Assembly (NCBI RefSeq): GCF_001613145.1
Contig: NZ_BDBU01000018.1
Coordinates: 186,001 to 250,000, forward strand
Reading direction: 5' to 3'
Length of the DNA stretch: 64,000 nucleotides
Origin: Nocardia jejuensis NBRC 103114
Lineage (GTDB): Bacteria; Actinomycetota; Actinomycetes; Mycobacteriales; Mycobacteriaceae
The translations under genes and the position numbers were made by a program. Every line of letters begins with the position of its first letter. Positions within the stretch are counted from its first letter, which is position 1. The notes under the pieces were generated by a model. The model searched no databases and had not been told where the DNA came from. It worked only from the letters and a program-made list of their open reading frames with translations. Positions 26,344 to 34,771 of this stretch are shown piece by piece.

Positions 26344-27804
26344 TCACCAGTTGGAGGGCTCGTAGTCCTTGAGGAAGCAGCCGAAGAGGTCGTCGCCGTC
26401 TTCGCCGCGCACGATCGGGTCGTACACGCGGGCCGCGCCGTCGACCAGGTCGAGGGGAGCGTGGAAGCCCTCCTCGGCGAGGCGCATCTTGGTGTAGTGC
26501 GGGCGCTCGTCGGTGATCCAGCCGGTGTCGACGGCGGTCATGAGGATCCGATCGGTTTCGAACATCTCGCGAGCGCTGGTGCGGGTGAGCATGTTCAGCG
26601 CGGCCTTGGCCATATTGGTGTGCGGGTGGCCGGGGCCCTTGTAGCCGCGGGCGAACACCCCTTCCATGGCGGAGACGTTGACGACGTACTTGCGGTTCGC
26701 CGCGGCGGAGGACATCGAGCCGCGCAGACGGGAGATCAGGATGAAGGGTGCGACGGAGTTGCACAGCTGCACTTCGAGCAGTTCGGTGGCGTCGACCTCG
26801 CCGACGCCCTGCACCCAGCTGTTGGTGTGTGCGAGGTCGGGGACGAGTCCGCCCGCGTCGATGGCCACTCCTGCCGAAATGCGTTCGGGGGTGGCCGATC
26901 CCGCGACGAGTGCGAGGTCGGTGATGTCGGCCGCGGTCAGGGTGGGCGCGAGGGACGCGGTGAGCGCGGTCGGGTGCGCCTGCATGGTCTTGCCGAAGGT
27001 GATGACGTCGGGCAGTGCGCCTGCGGGCAGTGGACCGTTCTCGGCCTCGACGAGTGCGCTGTACGCGCCGTTCGAGCGGCGCACGGTCTGCGCGGCGTTG
27101 TTGATCAGGATGTCCAGTGGCCCCTGGGCGGCGATGTCGTCGGCGAGGGCGACGACCTGGGCGGGGTCGCGCAGGTCGATGCCGACGATGCGCAGCCGGT
27201 GCAGCCAGTCGCCGCTGTCGGGCTGGGCGGCGAAGCGGCGGATGGCGTCGTTGGGGAAGCGCGTGGTGATGGTGGTGTGCGCGCCGTCACGCAGCAGTCG
27301 CAGCGCGATGTACATGCCGATCTTGGCGCGGCCGCCGGTGAGCAGCGCGCGGCGTCCGGTCAGGTCGGTGCGGGCGTCGCGCTTGGAGTGGCTGCGTGCC
27401 GCGCATTCGGGGCACAGCTGGTGGTAGAAGGCGTCGACGCGAGTGTATTTCTGCTTGCAGATGTAGCAGGGGCGCGGCTTGAGCAGGGTTCCGGCGGTGC
27501 CCGCTTCGGTGGCGGAGCTGATCGGGATGCCGGCGGTTTCGTCGTCGATCCGCTGGGGTGAGCCGGTGGCCGTGTTGGCGACGACGGCTTTGTCCGCGTT
27601 CGCCACCGCGTCTCGGGCTTCGGTGCGCCGGCGCAGTTTGAACTTCTTGAACATGTGGCTGACGGCTCGCTGCACGGCCACGGAATCAGGGTGTTCCTTG
27701 TCCAACTGTCCGGCCTGTTCGAGGACGCGCAGGCATACCGCGAGGTCGTCGGGGTCGATGGCCTGGAGGTCAGCGAGGTCTACCGGTGCGGTGTTGGCGG
27801 CCAT
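26344..27804 (-). CDS. SDR oxidoreductase with internal zinc-knuckle
   Basis: 486 residues. Residues 1-100 are a helical N-domain. CYICK (Cys113, Cys116) and CPEC (Cys131, Cys134) form a treble-cleft/zinc-ribbon motif. From residue 150 runs an SDR Rossmann domain: ALLTGGRAKIG (156-163 is the nucleotide loop), DILINNAAQT (NNA), NVSAMEG with Ser377, and HTNMAKAALNM with Lys399. The usual catalytic Tyr of YxxxK is Thr395 here, and a 60-residue insert follows the NNA motif. Start: ATG 27804; an ATG 15 codons earlier (27849) is possible. Substrate unknown. It may be a reductase with an altered proton relay or a non-catalytic scaffold. Confidence 0.85.
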   Translation of the reverse strand: MAANTAPVDLADLQAIDPDDLAVCLRVLEQAGQLDKEHPDSVAVQRAVSHMFKKFKLRRRTEARDAVANADKAVVANTATGSPQRIDDETAGIPISSATEAGTAGTLLKPRPCYICKQKYTRVDAFYHQLCPECAARSHSKRDARTDLTGRRALLTGGRAKIGMYIALRLLRDGAHTTITTRFPNDAIRRFAAQPDSGDWLHRLRIVGIDLRDPAQVVALADDIAAQGPLDILINNAAQTVRRSNGAYSALVEAENGPLPAGALPDVITFGKTMQAHPTALTASLAPTLTAADITDLALVAGSATPERISAGVAIDAGGLVPDLAHTNSWVQGVGEVDATELLEVQLCNSVAPFILISRLRGSMSSAAANRKYVVNVSAMEGVFARGYKGPGHPHTNMAKAALNMLTRTSAREMFETDRILMTAVDTGWITDERPHYTKMRLAEEGFHAPLDLVDGAARVYDPIVRGEDGDDLFGCFLKDYEPSNW

Positions 27805-27899
27805 CGGGAAGCGGATCGATCCTTCGTGCGGGGAAAGTTGACCACCCATTCTCGCATCCGCCGTGCTGTGGGCCGCATCGCGTGGGTCGGGCGGGGTTC

Positions 27900-29018
27900 T
27901 CAGGGGTGGAACGAGGTGGTGGACAGGACGTGCAGGGACCACCAGAGCAGGGCGGCGTGGGCGAGGATGAAGGTGGTGATCATGAGTATTTCGCCGGGGT
28001 CGCGGGTGCGGGCGCGCAGTCGCAGGGTGATGGATTCGAGCAGGTGGGTCAGCACGATGATGGTGGTGATGCCGATGGCGGCCCAGATGGCGTGTGGTTG
28101 GTAGGTGAGGTAGCTCAGGGGCCAGCCCAGTACGAGCAGGGGCGCCAGGACGGTCATCATCCATATGAAGGCGTTGACGGCGAGGTCGTGGCCGTGTGCG
28201 GCGCGGTCGGTTTCGGGTGTGCCGTCGATGAGTTCGCTTGTGACGCTGCGGGTTCGGCTGGTCTGGATGAGGAAGTGGGCGAGGGCGGCGACGGCACAGC
28301 CGATGAGCAGTGTGGTGTAGGCGTGGGCGATGTCGCGGGAGGTGTGCAGGGTGGCGTGGCGTGCCCAGATGGCGGGGATCCAGCCGGCGACGTACGTGAG
28401 CAGGAGCGCGAGGATGGCGATGGGCCGGGCGGTGAGGCGCCGGCGCAGGTAGCCGCGCGGGAGGGTGCGGCGGCGGTATCCGATGAGCCAGCCGACCAGG
28501 ATCGGGGCGAGGAAGTGGAGTGCGGACATCGGCGATTTCCATTGTGCCGGTGTGAGAAACAGGGTGCTCAGGCTCAGTAGCAGGAGGGCGGCCCAGAGTC
28601 CGGTGGCGGGTCGTGCGACGGCTTTCCAGAGTCGGTCGGCGAGTGCGCGGCGTGGGTCCGGTGCCGGGTCGGGTTGTGGCCCTGGGGTTTCCGGGTCGGT
28701 CCAGTCGGTGTCGGGTGCTTCCCACTCGCCCTGGTGGCCCGATCCGGGGCAGTGCACGGGGCTGGTGTCGTGGTGGTAGTCGTAGGCGGGGTCGAGTTCG
28801 CCGTAGCGTCGCATCTGGCGCATGCGCTGGGTGATGGCCAGGCCGTGCCAGGATTCACCGCAGTGCGGGTTGGGGCAGGTGGGGTAGCCGGGGTCGTCGT
28901 AGTCGTATCCGGTGAGCGGTTCCCCGTCGCGCAGGCTTTCCTCGACCAGTGCGTCGATCTCGTCGAGGACTCGGCGCACCGGATCCGCACCCGATCTGTC
29001 CCCACCCTGTGCGTTCAC
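27900..29018 (-). CDS. Polytopic membrane protein with N-terminal Cys/His cluster
   Basis: 372 residues, no family recognised. The N-terminal 130 residues are hydrophilic and hold YPTCPNPHCGESWHGLAI and SPVHCPGSGHQGEW: Cys, His and Cys positions that could form one zinc site with conserved-looking CxxxxC-x3-W spacing. Residues about 135-370 contain seven or eight hydrophobic segments. GTG start at 29018. The gene is 96 bases upstream of the SDR gene on the same strand, and both proteins carry putative zinc knuckles, so they may form one unit. A membrane-bound sensor or transporter-associated role is a guess. Confidence 0.7.
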   Translation of the reverse strand: MNAQGGDRSGADPVRRVLDEIDALVEESLRDGEPLTGYDYDDPGYPTCPNPHCGESWHGLAITQRMRQMRRYGELDPAYDYHHDTSPVHCPGSGHQGEWEAPDTDWTDPETPGPQPDPAPDPRRALADRLWKAVARPATGLWAALLLLSLSTLFLTPAQWKSPMSALHFLAPILVGWLIGYRRRTLPRGYLRRRLTARPIAILALLLTYVAGWIPAIWARHATLHTSRDIAHAYTTLLIGCAVAALAHFLIQTSRTRSVTSELIDGTPETDRAAHGHDLAVNAFIWMMTVLAPLLVLGWPLSYLTYQPHAIWAAIGITTIIVLTHLLESITLRLRARTRDPGEILMITTFILAHAALLWWSLHVLSTTSFHP

Positions 29019-29143
29019 CTGCCGATCGTAGGTCAGGCCGCTCGTGTGCCCGCGGTGATGACGGAAGTATGACGTGTGCCCGGGTGCGGGACTTTCCGGC
29101 TCGGGCCGTCCGTTGTGCGTAGGGCCGAGACGAGGAGGTTCAT

Positions 29144-29599
29144 GTGGCCGAGCAATACAACCGGAATCCGGAGGCGGTGGCGGCGCTGTCGCCCGAGCAG
29201 TATCACGTCACTCAGGAGAACGGGACCGAGCGGGCGTTCACGGGTGAGTACTGGGACAACCACGAGCCGGGTATCTATGTGGACGTGGTCTCGGGTGAGC
29301 CGTTGTTCGCCTCGCTGGACAAGTTCGACAGCGGCAGTGGCTGGCCGAGTTTCACCAAGCCGCTGGTCGCGGAGAATGTGGCCGAGAAGCGGGACCTGAG
29401 TCATCTGATGGTGCGTACCGAGGTGCGTTCGGTGCATGGGAACAGTCATCTCGGGCATGTGTTCACCGACGGCCCGCGCGCGCAGGGCGGCCTACGCTAT
29501 TGCATGAACTCGGCGGCACTGCGCTTCGTGCATCTGGACGAGCTGGAGGCGCAGGGGTACGGGCAGTACAGGGCTCTCTTCACGAAGGAGGACGCGTGA
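29144..29599 (+). CDS. msrB: Peptide-methionine (R)-S-oxide reductase MsrB
   Basis: 151 residues, SelR/MsrB fold: [43 protein letters not shown], and [11 protein letters not shown] with catalytic Cys120. The two CxxC zinc motifs of most MsrBs are absent: the first site reads [11 protein letters not shown] where zinc forms have C-x-x-C. So it is a zinc-free MsrB. It reduces the R-sulfoxide of methionine in oxidised proteins using thioredoxin. The GTG at 29144 is preceded by GAGG. Its stop overlaps the msrA start (GTGA), giving a coupled pair that repairs both sulfoxide epimers. Confidence 0.95.
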   Translation: MAEQYNRNPEAVAALSPEQYHVTQENGTERAFTGEYWDNHEPGIYVDVVSGEPLFASLDKFDSGSGWPSFTKPLVAENVAEKRDLSHLMVRTEVRSVHGNSHLGHVFTDGPRAQGGLRYCMNSAALRFVHLDELEAQGYGQYRALFTKEDA

Positions 29600-30111
29600 G
29601 CGACACGCAGAAGGCGATTCTGGCCGGCGGTTGTTTCTGGGGCATGGAGGATCTGATTCGCAGGCAGCCGGGTGTGCTGTCCACGCGGGTCGGGTACACC
29701 GGCGGCAGCAACGACAATCCGACGTACCGCAATCATCCGGGGCATGCGGAGGCGGTGGAGATCGAGTACGACCCGGCTGTGACCGATTATCGGGCGTTGC
29801 TGGAGTTCCTGTTCCAGATTCACGATCCGACCACGAAGGATCGTCAGGGCAACGATATCGGTAGCAGCTATCGCTCGGCGATCTTCTATCTCGACGAGGA
29901 TCAGAAGCGGGTGGCGTTGGACACAATCGCCGATGTGGACGCGTCGGGCTTGTGGCCGGGCAAGGTGGTCACCGAGGTGACTCCGGCGAGCACGTTCTGG
30001 CTTGCCGAGGCTGAGCATCAGGATTATCTGCTGCGGTATCCGCAGGGCTATACGTGTCACTTCCCGCGTCCGGGCTGGAAATTGCCTCGGCGTGAGAACG
30101 CCGCGCAGTAG
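29596..30111 (+). CDS. msrA: Peptide-methionine (S)-S-oxide reductase MsrA
   Basis: 171 residues. [10 protein letters not shown] has the catalytic Cys13; [28 protein letters not shown] and [13 protein letters not shown] [23 protein letters not shown] are core MsrA signatures. [29 protein letters not shown] is the C-terminal segment. The true start is the GTG at 29596, fixed by overlap with the msrB TGA; the frame extends upstream inside msrB. It reduces the S-epimer of methionine sulfoxide. A strong hairpin terminates the pair. Confidence 0.95.
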   Translation: MSDTQKAILAGGCFWGMEDLIRRQPGVLSTRVGYTGGSNDNPTYRNHPGHAEAVEIEYDPAVTDYRALLEFLFQIHDPTTKDRQGNDIGSSYRSAIFYLDEDQKRVALDTIADVDASGLWPGKVVTEVTPASTFWLAEAEHQDYLLRYPQGYTCHFPRPGWKLPRRENAAQ

Positions 30112-30135
30112 TCGAGGGTGTAGGAGTAGGTGCGT

Positions 30136-30177
30136 GACACGGCCGCGCCGTCCGGTTTCGGGCGGCGCGGCCGTGTC
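30136..30177 (+). terminator. Long hairpin terminator after msrBA
   Basis: Perfect 15-bp arms GACACGGCCGCGCCG (30136-30150) and CGGCGCGGCCGTGTC (30163-30177); the 12-base loop contains a further CCG/CGG stem. No T-run. Confidence 0.8.
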
Positions 30178-30219
30178 GTATGCGGCCGGGTGTCGTAGTG
30201 GGTCCGTATCGTCGCGGTC

Positions 30220-30522
30220 ATGACCGATTTCGCTCCCTTGGCCGCGTCCGCTCGGGCGAGTTTCGGCGATCCCGGTGTGCATGCGATCGTGCGCAACGGG
30301 CGTACGGTGCACGCGGTGAGTCTGGGGCGCTGGTTCGGGTCCGAGGATGTGCCGGAGTTGTTGTGTCACACCGGTGTCGCGGGGTGGTCGCCGTCGGCGT
30401 TGCAGCCGACGCGTGCGGATGTGTCGTGTGTGCGGTGTCTGCGCTCGCTCAATGCGGACGGGGATGCGTTGTCGTCGCAGTTGTCGCTGTTCGGGCGTGA
30501 TTGGCTGTCCGATACGCCCTGA
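30220..30522 (+). CDS. Small hypothetical protein with Cys cluster
   Basis: 100 residues, not recognised. The N-terminal half is mixed alpha/beta (DPGVHAIVRNGRTVHAVSLGRWFG); then LLCHTGVAGW and VSCVRCLRSL give a Cys, His, Cys-x2-Cys arrangement that could bind a metal. No good ribosome binding site is visible before the ATG. Its stop abuts the stop of the convergent GAP-family gene with no base between them. Probably real from codon bias. Confidence 0.55.
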   Translation: MTDFAPLAASARASFGDPGVHAIVRNGRTVHAVSLGRWFGSEDVPELLCHTGVAGWSPSALQPTRADVSCVRCLRSLNADGDALSSQLSLFGRDWLSDTP

Positions 30523-31200
30523 TCACCACAGGTGGGTGTGGTGGCGCACGGCGTCAGTGAGCAGGGCGATGCCGAAGAGCGCGAGCAGGATTCGCACCGA
30601 GGTGGGTCCGAATCGCCGGAACGCGCGCACGAGTGCGCCGTACCAGCGGGGGGTGCGGATGGTGGAGGCGATGAGGATCAGCAGGGGTGGTAGCAGGGCG
30701 ATGAGGCAGTACGCGACGATGATGAGCGGCCACAGGGCCGGGATCGGGTGGCGGGCGGAGAGCATGGTCAGGGCCGCGAGGTAGGGGACCGCGGTGGGGG
30801 CCTGGGCCAGGCCGATGGCCATGCCGACTCCGGCCAGCAGCCAGGGTCGCTGGCGTGCGTTCCAGGCCCACGGGGGGATGGTGGTTCTCGTGCCGCCGGC
30901 GGTGCGGATGCCCGCGAGTATCAGCAGGACGAGTCCGGCCGCGAGTTCGGTGCGGTAGCGGATGGCGGGGGTGAGGTCGATATCGACGAGGTCGGTGAGG
31001 TAGCCCAGGCCCAGGACAGTGCACAGGCCGAAGGTCGTGGTGATGGCGAAGACGCCGGTCAGGAAGCTGAGTGCGCCGGGGATCGGGGAGCGGCGGCTGA
31101 GGCGGCTGTCGTAGATCACCGCGGTGGTCACGCCGACGAGCAGTACATCGAGCGAGTCGAGGAACGCGAAGCCCGCGAGCGCCAGCAGGAAGATCACCAT
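30523..31200 (-). CDS. GAP family (Sap/SfLAP) membrane protein
   Basis: 225 residues with six hydrophobic helices and the LysE-like arrangement of the GAP/Sap family: FAFLDSLDVLLVGVTTAVIYDSRLSR in TM1 (the D-S-x-x-P/V region), a charged cytoplasmic loop after TM3, and GIALLTDAVR at the end. In mycobacteria the best-known member helps move glycopeptidolipids to the surface; others are presumed small-molecule exporters. It is divergent from the acyl-CoA thioesterase gene across 221 bases that contain a KstR-like box, though the box lies nearer the thioesterase. Confidence 0.8.
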   Translation of the reverse strand: MVIFLLALAGFAFLDSLDVLLVGVTTAVIYDSRLSRRSPIPGALSFLTGVFAITTTFGLCTVLGLGYLTDLVDIDLTPAIRYRTELAAGLVLLILAGIRTAGGTRTTIPPWAWNARQRPWLLAGVGMAIGLAQAPTAVPYLAALTMLSARHPIPALWPLIIVAYCLIALLPPLLILIASTIRTPRWYGALVRAFRRFGPTSVRILLALFGIALLTDAVRHHTHLW

Positions 31201-31361
31201 GACGCTGTCGAAGATACGGGAGCGGGTCGGGCCTCGGTGCGTGGGTGTGGTGGTGTCGTGGGGATCGGGTCTGGTCGGGGCCGCAGGAACTTGTCATGGC
31301 GTCAGTGGCGGATTCGCGGGCACGCTGACCTGGTGTAATGGTGGGTTCTTCATTCCGTAAA

Positions 31362-31375
31362 TGAAACATGTTCTA
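31362..31375. promoter_or_regulatory. KstR-like operator
   Basis: TGAAACATGTTCTA fits the mycobacterial KstR consensus TNNAACNNGTTNNA at every fixed position on both strands (reverse TAGAACATGTTTCA). It lies 47 bases before the thioesterase GTG, in an AT-rich stretch suitable for a promoter. KstR represses cholesterol side-chain catabolism genes in actinobacteria. Confidence 0.6.
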
Positions 31376-31421
31376 ATTCAGTGGATCCTGCGGTGGATCG
31401 TGAAAACGGAGGGCAGACACA

Positions 31422-32246
31422 GTGGTCGCAATGTTCGACGCGGTCGAGGGCCGGTATCACGCGACCGAACTGTCGGTCAGCGCGTGGGCGCGCAATCAGG
31501 TGGCCGGACCCGGGGTGTGCGGGCTGCTGGCCCGCGAACTGGAAACCCACGCTCCCGAGCACGGATTCGTGCCCGCGCGATTCACCGTCGACCTGTTCCG
31601 GCCGGTGCTGACCGAGCCGATCACCCTGCACAGTCAGGTGATTCGCGACGGCAATCGGGTGCGGGTGGTGGACGCTTCGCTCGTGCAGGGCGATCAGGTG
31701 CGTGCCCGCGCGTCGGTCATGTACCTCGCCGCGTCCGAACAACCGCCCGGACAGGTGTGGCAGGCCGAGCACACCGCGCCGGTGCCCGCGAACGTGCTCG
31801 ACGGTCCCGAAGGGGATCCGCCGCTGTTCAAATCCGGTGACATGGACTGGACCGGGGACTTCGGCTCCGGTCAGAACAGTGAACGTAAATCGGTGTGGCA
31901 CAACGTGCCCGCCATCGTGCAGGGCGAACCCGTCACCCCGTTCCAGCGCACCGCGTTCGTCGGCGACGCCACCAGCCTGGTGTGCAACTGGGGCACCGAA
32001 GGCGTCGGCTACATCAACAGCGATGTGACCGTCACCCTCTCGCGCCTGCCCCACGGCCACGAAGTCGGACTGCACGCGGTGAACCACGTCGCCTCCGCCG
32101 GCATCGTCGTGGCCACGGCCACCATGTACGACCGCCTCGGCCCACTCGGCACCACGGTCGTCACCGGCGTCTCCAACGCCCGCCGCCAGGTCGACCTCGC
32201 CGCCTTCGCCAGCGAACGCTCCTTCTCCGCCCCCAGTCTGAGCTGA
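31422..32246 (+). CDS. Acyl-CoA thioesterase (double hot-dog, TesB-like)
   Basis: 274 residues with two hot-dog halves: residues about 10-110 (FTVDLFRPVLTEPITLHSQVIRDGNRVRVVDASLVQGDQVRARASVMYL) and 150-265 (GYINSDVTVTLSRLPHGHEVGLHAVNHVASAGIVVATATMYDRLGPLGT). It should hydrolyse acyl-CoA to free acid and CoA in the cytoplasm. The GTG at 31422 has GGAGGG 8 bases upstream; the ATG three codons later is less well placed. A KstR-like box in the promoter suggests control with the sterol catabolic regulon. Confidence 0.85.
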   Translation: MVAMFDAVEGRYHATELSVSAWARNQVAGPGVCGLLARELETHAPEHGFVPARFTVDLFRPVLTEPITLHSQVIRDGNRVRVVDASLVQGDQVRARASVMYLAASEQPPGQVWQAEHTAPVPANVLDGPEGDPPLFKSGDMDWTGDFGSGQNSERKSVWHNVPAIVQGEPVTPFQRTAFVGDATSLVCNWGTEGVGYINSDVTVTLSRLPHGHEVGLHAVNHVASAGIVVATATMYDRLGPLGTTVVTGVSNARRQVDLAAFASERSFSAPSLS

Positions 32247-32318
32247 GGCGATCGCCTCTACCCCGGAGTGCGATTCGAGTTCCCGTCGCCGGGTTCTCGT
32301 GCGCAAATCCTTTGGTGG

Positions 32319-32355
32319 TACGTACATATCATCTATCTGATACGTTCATATCATC
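32319..32355 (+). promoter_or_regulatory. Direct repeats upstream of alpha/beta hydrolase
   Basis: TACGTACATATCATC (32319-32333) and TACGTTCATATCATC (32341-32355), one mismatch, start-to-start 22 bases, that is two helical turns. They lie 18 bases before the ATG, over the likely promoter. AAGGGGAG then precedes the start. Confidence 0.55.
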
Positions 32356-32373
32356 ATCACGGAAGGGGAGAAC

Positions 32374-33255
32374 ATGGCGAAGGTGGGGCGGTTCACCCGC
32401 GACGCGGACAAGTCGGCGTATCTGCGGGCCTATGACGAGATGGCGCGGCAGTGGCCGGTGCCGGTCCAGGACATCGACGTGGAGACCACGTTCGGGACCA
32501 CGCGGGTGCGCAGATCCGGGAACGGGCCTGGGGCGCCACTGGTGCTGCTGCCCGGATTCGGGGGGAACAGCCTGTTCTGGACTCCGTTCATCGAGGAATT
32601 GGCGCGCGAGCGCACCGTGTACGCGCTCGACGTGATCGGGTGGGCCGGGCGCAGCGAACAGCGCGCGCCGATGCGCGATGCGGGCGACCTCGCGGCGTGG
32701 GTGGGTGAGGTGATCGAGGGGCTCGCCCTGGACCGGGTACATCTGGCGGGATACTCGCTGGGGGCGTGGATCGCGATGGTGGCGGCGGCATTTCGGCCCG
32801 AACTGTGCGTGAGCGTGAGCGTGCTCGAGCCCGCGCCGGTGACCTTCGGACGGCCCACGTGGCGGGTGCTGATCAAATTCATGACCGCGGGCGCGCGGCC
32901 CACCCGGGCCAGGATGGAGAAATTCAACGCGTGGCTCTCACCCGGACTCGAGTTGCCCGAGACCGCATGGGCGATGGTGCTGGCGGGCTTGAAGTTCCGG
33001 ATCGCGCCGCCGTGGCCGCGCACGCTCACGAACGAGCAGTTCGCCGCCGCCACCGCACCGATGCTGGTGCTGTTCGGGGCCGAGACGGTGTTGCATGATC
33101 CGGGCGTGGTGGCCGAGCGGGTGCGCGGGCTCTTTCCGGCGGCTGATATCGAGATCTATCCGGGCGTGGGGCACGAGATGCTGTGGAAGATCTCCGATGC
33201 GGTCATCGCGCGGGTGCTGGGATTCGTGGGCGCTCACGATGCGGTGCGGGCGTGA
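32374..33255 (+). CDS. Alpha/beta hydrolase
   Basis: 293 residues. LVLLPGFGGNSLFWTPFI is the oxyanion loop, VHLAGYSLGAWIAM contains the nucleophile Ser, MLVLFGAETVLHDPG is the late Asp region and YPGVGHEMLWK has the catalytic His. There is no signal peptide. It resembles carboxylesterase or C-C hydrolase members found in actinobacterial lipid catabolism; substrate not predictable. AAGGGGAG lies 5 bases before the ATG. It follows the thioesterase by 127 bases but has its own repeat-bearing promoter region. Confidence 0.88.
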   Translation: MAKVGRFTRDADKSAYLRAYDEMARQWPVPVQDIDVETTFGTTRVRRSGNGPGAPLVLLPGFGGNSLFWTPFIEELARERTVYALDVIGWAGRSEQRAPMRDAGDLAAWVGEVIEGLALDRVHLAGYSLGAWIAMVAAAFRPELCVSVSVLEPAPVTFGRPTWRVLIKFMTAGARPTRARMEKFNAWLSPGLELPETAWAMVLAGLKFRIAPPWPRTLTNEQFAAATAPMLVLFGAETVLHDPGVVAERVRGLFPAADIEIYPGVGHEMLWKISDAVIARVLGFVGAHDAVRA

Positions 33256-33307
33256 GTGGTGCGGCCGCGCCGATCATGGTGTCGTGCTCATGGGTTCGGT
33301 GATCCGG

Positions 33308-34642
33308 TCATAGGTGTGGGGGTGCGGCGCGTAGCTGGGCCATGGTCTCGGCGTCGGGGTGGAATTCGACGCGGTAGCGCGGGGGGTAGAAGCCCTCGGC
33401 GGGGCGCAGGTCCAGTGCCGCGGCGAGCGATTTCCAGGTGACTCCGACGGTGTCGGAGGTCGTGGTGTCGGTGAGGGTGACCACGTGTGCGCGCGGCAGC
33501 AGGGTGGGCACCCCGTCGGTCCATCGGGTCGAGGTGTATTCCACACCGTTCACCGAACGACTGTGCAGCAGTTTGGCCGGATGCGCGCCCAGCAGACCGG
33601 CCTTGCGATCGCGCTCGAGATAATCGTGCTGCCATTCGTACACCTGCACCGCCAATGCCGCTGTCGCGGAACGGATCCCCGCCCACGCCGGATGTTCGCG
33701 CGGCACCCGGAAGGGAATCAGGCGCCCGGTGTCGTCCACGGTGTACGGCACCGGGGACACCGGGCGTTCGGCGGTGTCGAACAATTGCCGCGCCCGGGTC
33801 ACCAGTCGCTGCACATGCTGGGGCGAGAATTCCGCGCCCAGCAACAGTCCCGCGCTGCGCGCGACGAAAACTATCGGCCGCGCACCGGCTTTCGCGCCGA
33901 TTCCGGTGAGCCAGCCGTCCATCACCGGCAGCGAGCCCATGTACAGGTTGCCGTCCTCGTCCGGGATATCGAGAATGCCGTCGTCCTTGCCCGGATCGTA
34001 GTCCGCGACCATATCCAGGGCGGTTCCGGCCAAATTGGCGTGCGCGGTCGCGAACACGGTGTCCGCGTCCACACCCCAGGCGGTGAAGAAATCCGGGGAA
34101 ATACTGCCCATCACGGTCGGTTGGTCGACGATGACCTTTTCGATCAGGCCCGGCAGGATCGGCCGCCACATCGTGTGATCGGCCGCGCGCGTATCGTCCA
34201 TGCGCAGGTCCAGGAAGCCCGCCTGGCGGATCAGCGGTCGCAGCCGCGGCGCGGTCAACGCCCAGGTTTCGGGCTGGTAGGTGCCGCTGGGCACGGCATT
34301 GGCCTTGAAGAAATACACGCCCGGCTGGTAGATGTCCTCCCGAAAGGGCGTCTCGGCCACGAAATGACTGGCGGGCAGATACGGTCCGCCCAGTGACGGT
34401 GTGGCGGCGATGAATTCGGCGAGCATGCGCTCGGTGGTGGCCGCGGAGGCGGTATAGGAACGCAGGAAAACGGCGGTGAGATCGATCCGCCCGCGTTCAC
34501 CGGTCGTGGTGGAGAAAACGATCGCGAAACCCCCGGCATCGAATTCCGCTGTGGCCACGGCGTCTTTCTCGCGCACCATTCGCAATGCCCGCTGCCCGAA
34601 CCGTTCCCGATTCGAACCGGAACCCCCACCCTCGAAACCCAT
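33308..34642 (-). CDS. Large hypothetical cytoplasmic protein
   Basis: 444 residues, not recognised. No signal peptide or membrane segment. The composition is that of a soluble globular mixed alpha/beta protein. The N-terminal part (VREKDAVATAEFDAGGFAIVFSTTTGERGRIDL) looks like a strand-rich domain, the centre (RPIVFVARSAGLLLGAEFSPQHVQRLVTRARQLFDTA) like a helix-rich domain, and the C-terminus ends in RVEFHPDAETMAQLRAAPP. Codon use matches neighbours. Monocistronic: a terminator hairpin separates it from the upstream minus-strand gene. Confidence 0.7.
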   Translation of the reverse strand: MGFEGGGSGSNRERFGQRALRMVREKDAVATAEFDAGGFAIVFSTTTGERGRIDLTAVFLRSYTASAATTERMLAEFIAATPSLGGPYLPASHFVAETPFREDIYQPGVYFFKANAVPSGTYQPETWALTAPRLRPLIRQAGFLDLRMDDTRAADHTMWRPILPGLIEKVIVDQPTVMGSISPDFFTAWGVDADTVFATAHANLAGTALDMVADYDPGKDDGILDIPDEDGNLYMGSLPVMDGWLTGIGAKAGARPIVFVARSAGLLLGAEFSPQHVQRLVTRARQLFDTAERPVSPVPYTVDDTGRLIPFRVPREHPAWAGIRSATAALAVQVYEWQHDYLERDRKAGLLGAHPAKLLHSRSVNGVEYTSTRWTDGVPTLLPRAHVVTLTDTTTSDTVGVTWKSLAAALDLRPAEGFYPPRYRVEFHPDAETMAQLRAAPPHL

Positions 34643-34720
34643 GCGCCAGAATCTAGTTGATCGGACACCTCCCGCGCATGCCCGAACCTGTGAGCTGGAG
34701 AATTCGGCCGAAAAGGTGAG

Positions 34721-34757
34721 GAAAGGCCCCGGACGGCGGTGTCCGGCCGGGGCTTTC
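34721..34757 (-). terminator. Terminator of solenoid-protein operon
   Basis: Arms GAAAGGCCCCGGAC (34721-34734) and GTCCGGCCGGGGCTTTC (34741-34757) pair with a small bulge, 15 bases after the minus-strand stop at 34772. Confidence 0.6.
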
Positions 34758-34771
34758 GGGACGCGTCCGCG

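Noticed and set aside
26177..26365. 62-codon plus-strand ORF containing 33-bp copy 2
   Set aside because: It runs into the antisense of the SDR gene; the equivalent reading in copy 1 stops after ten codons, so the conservation is of DNA, not protein.
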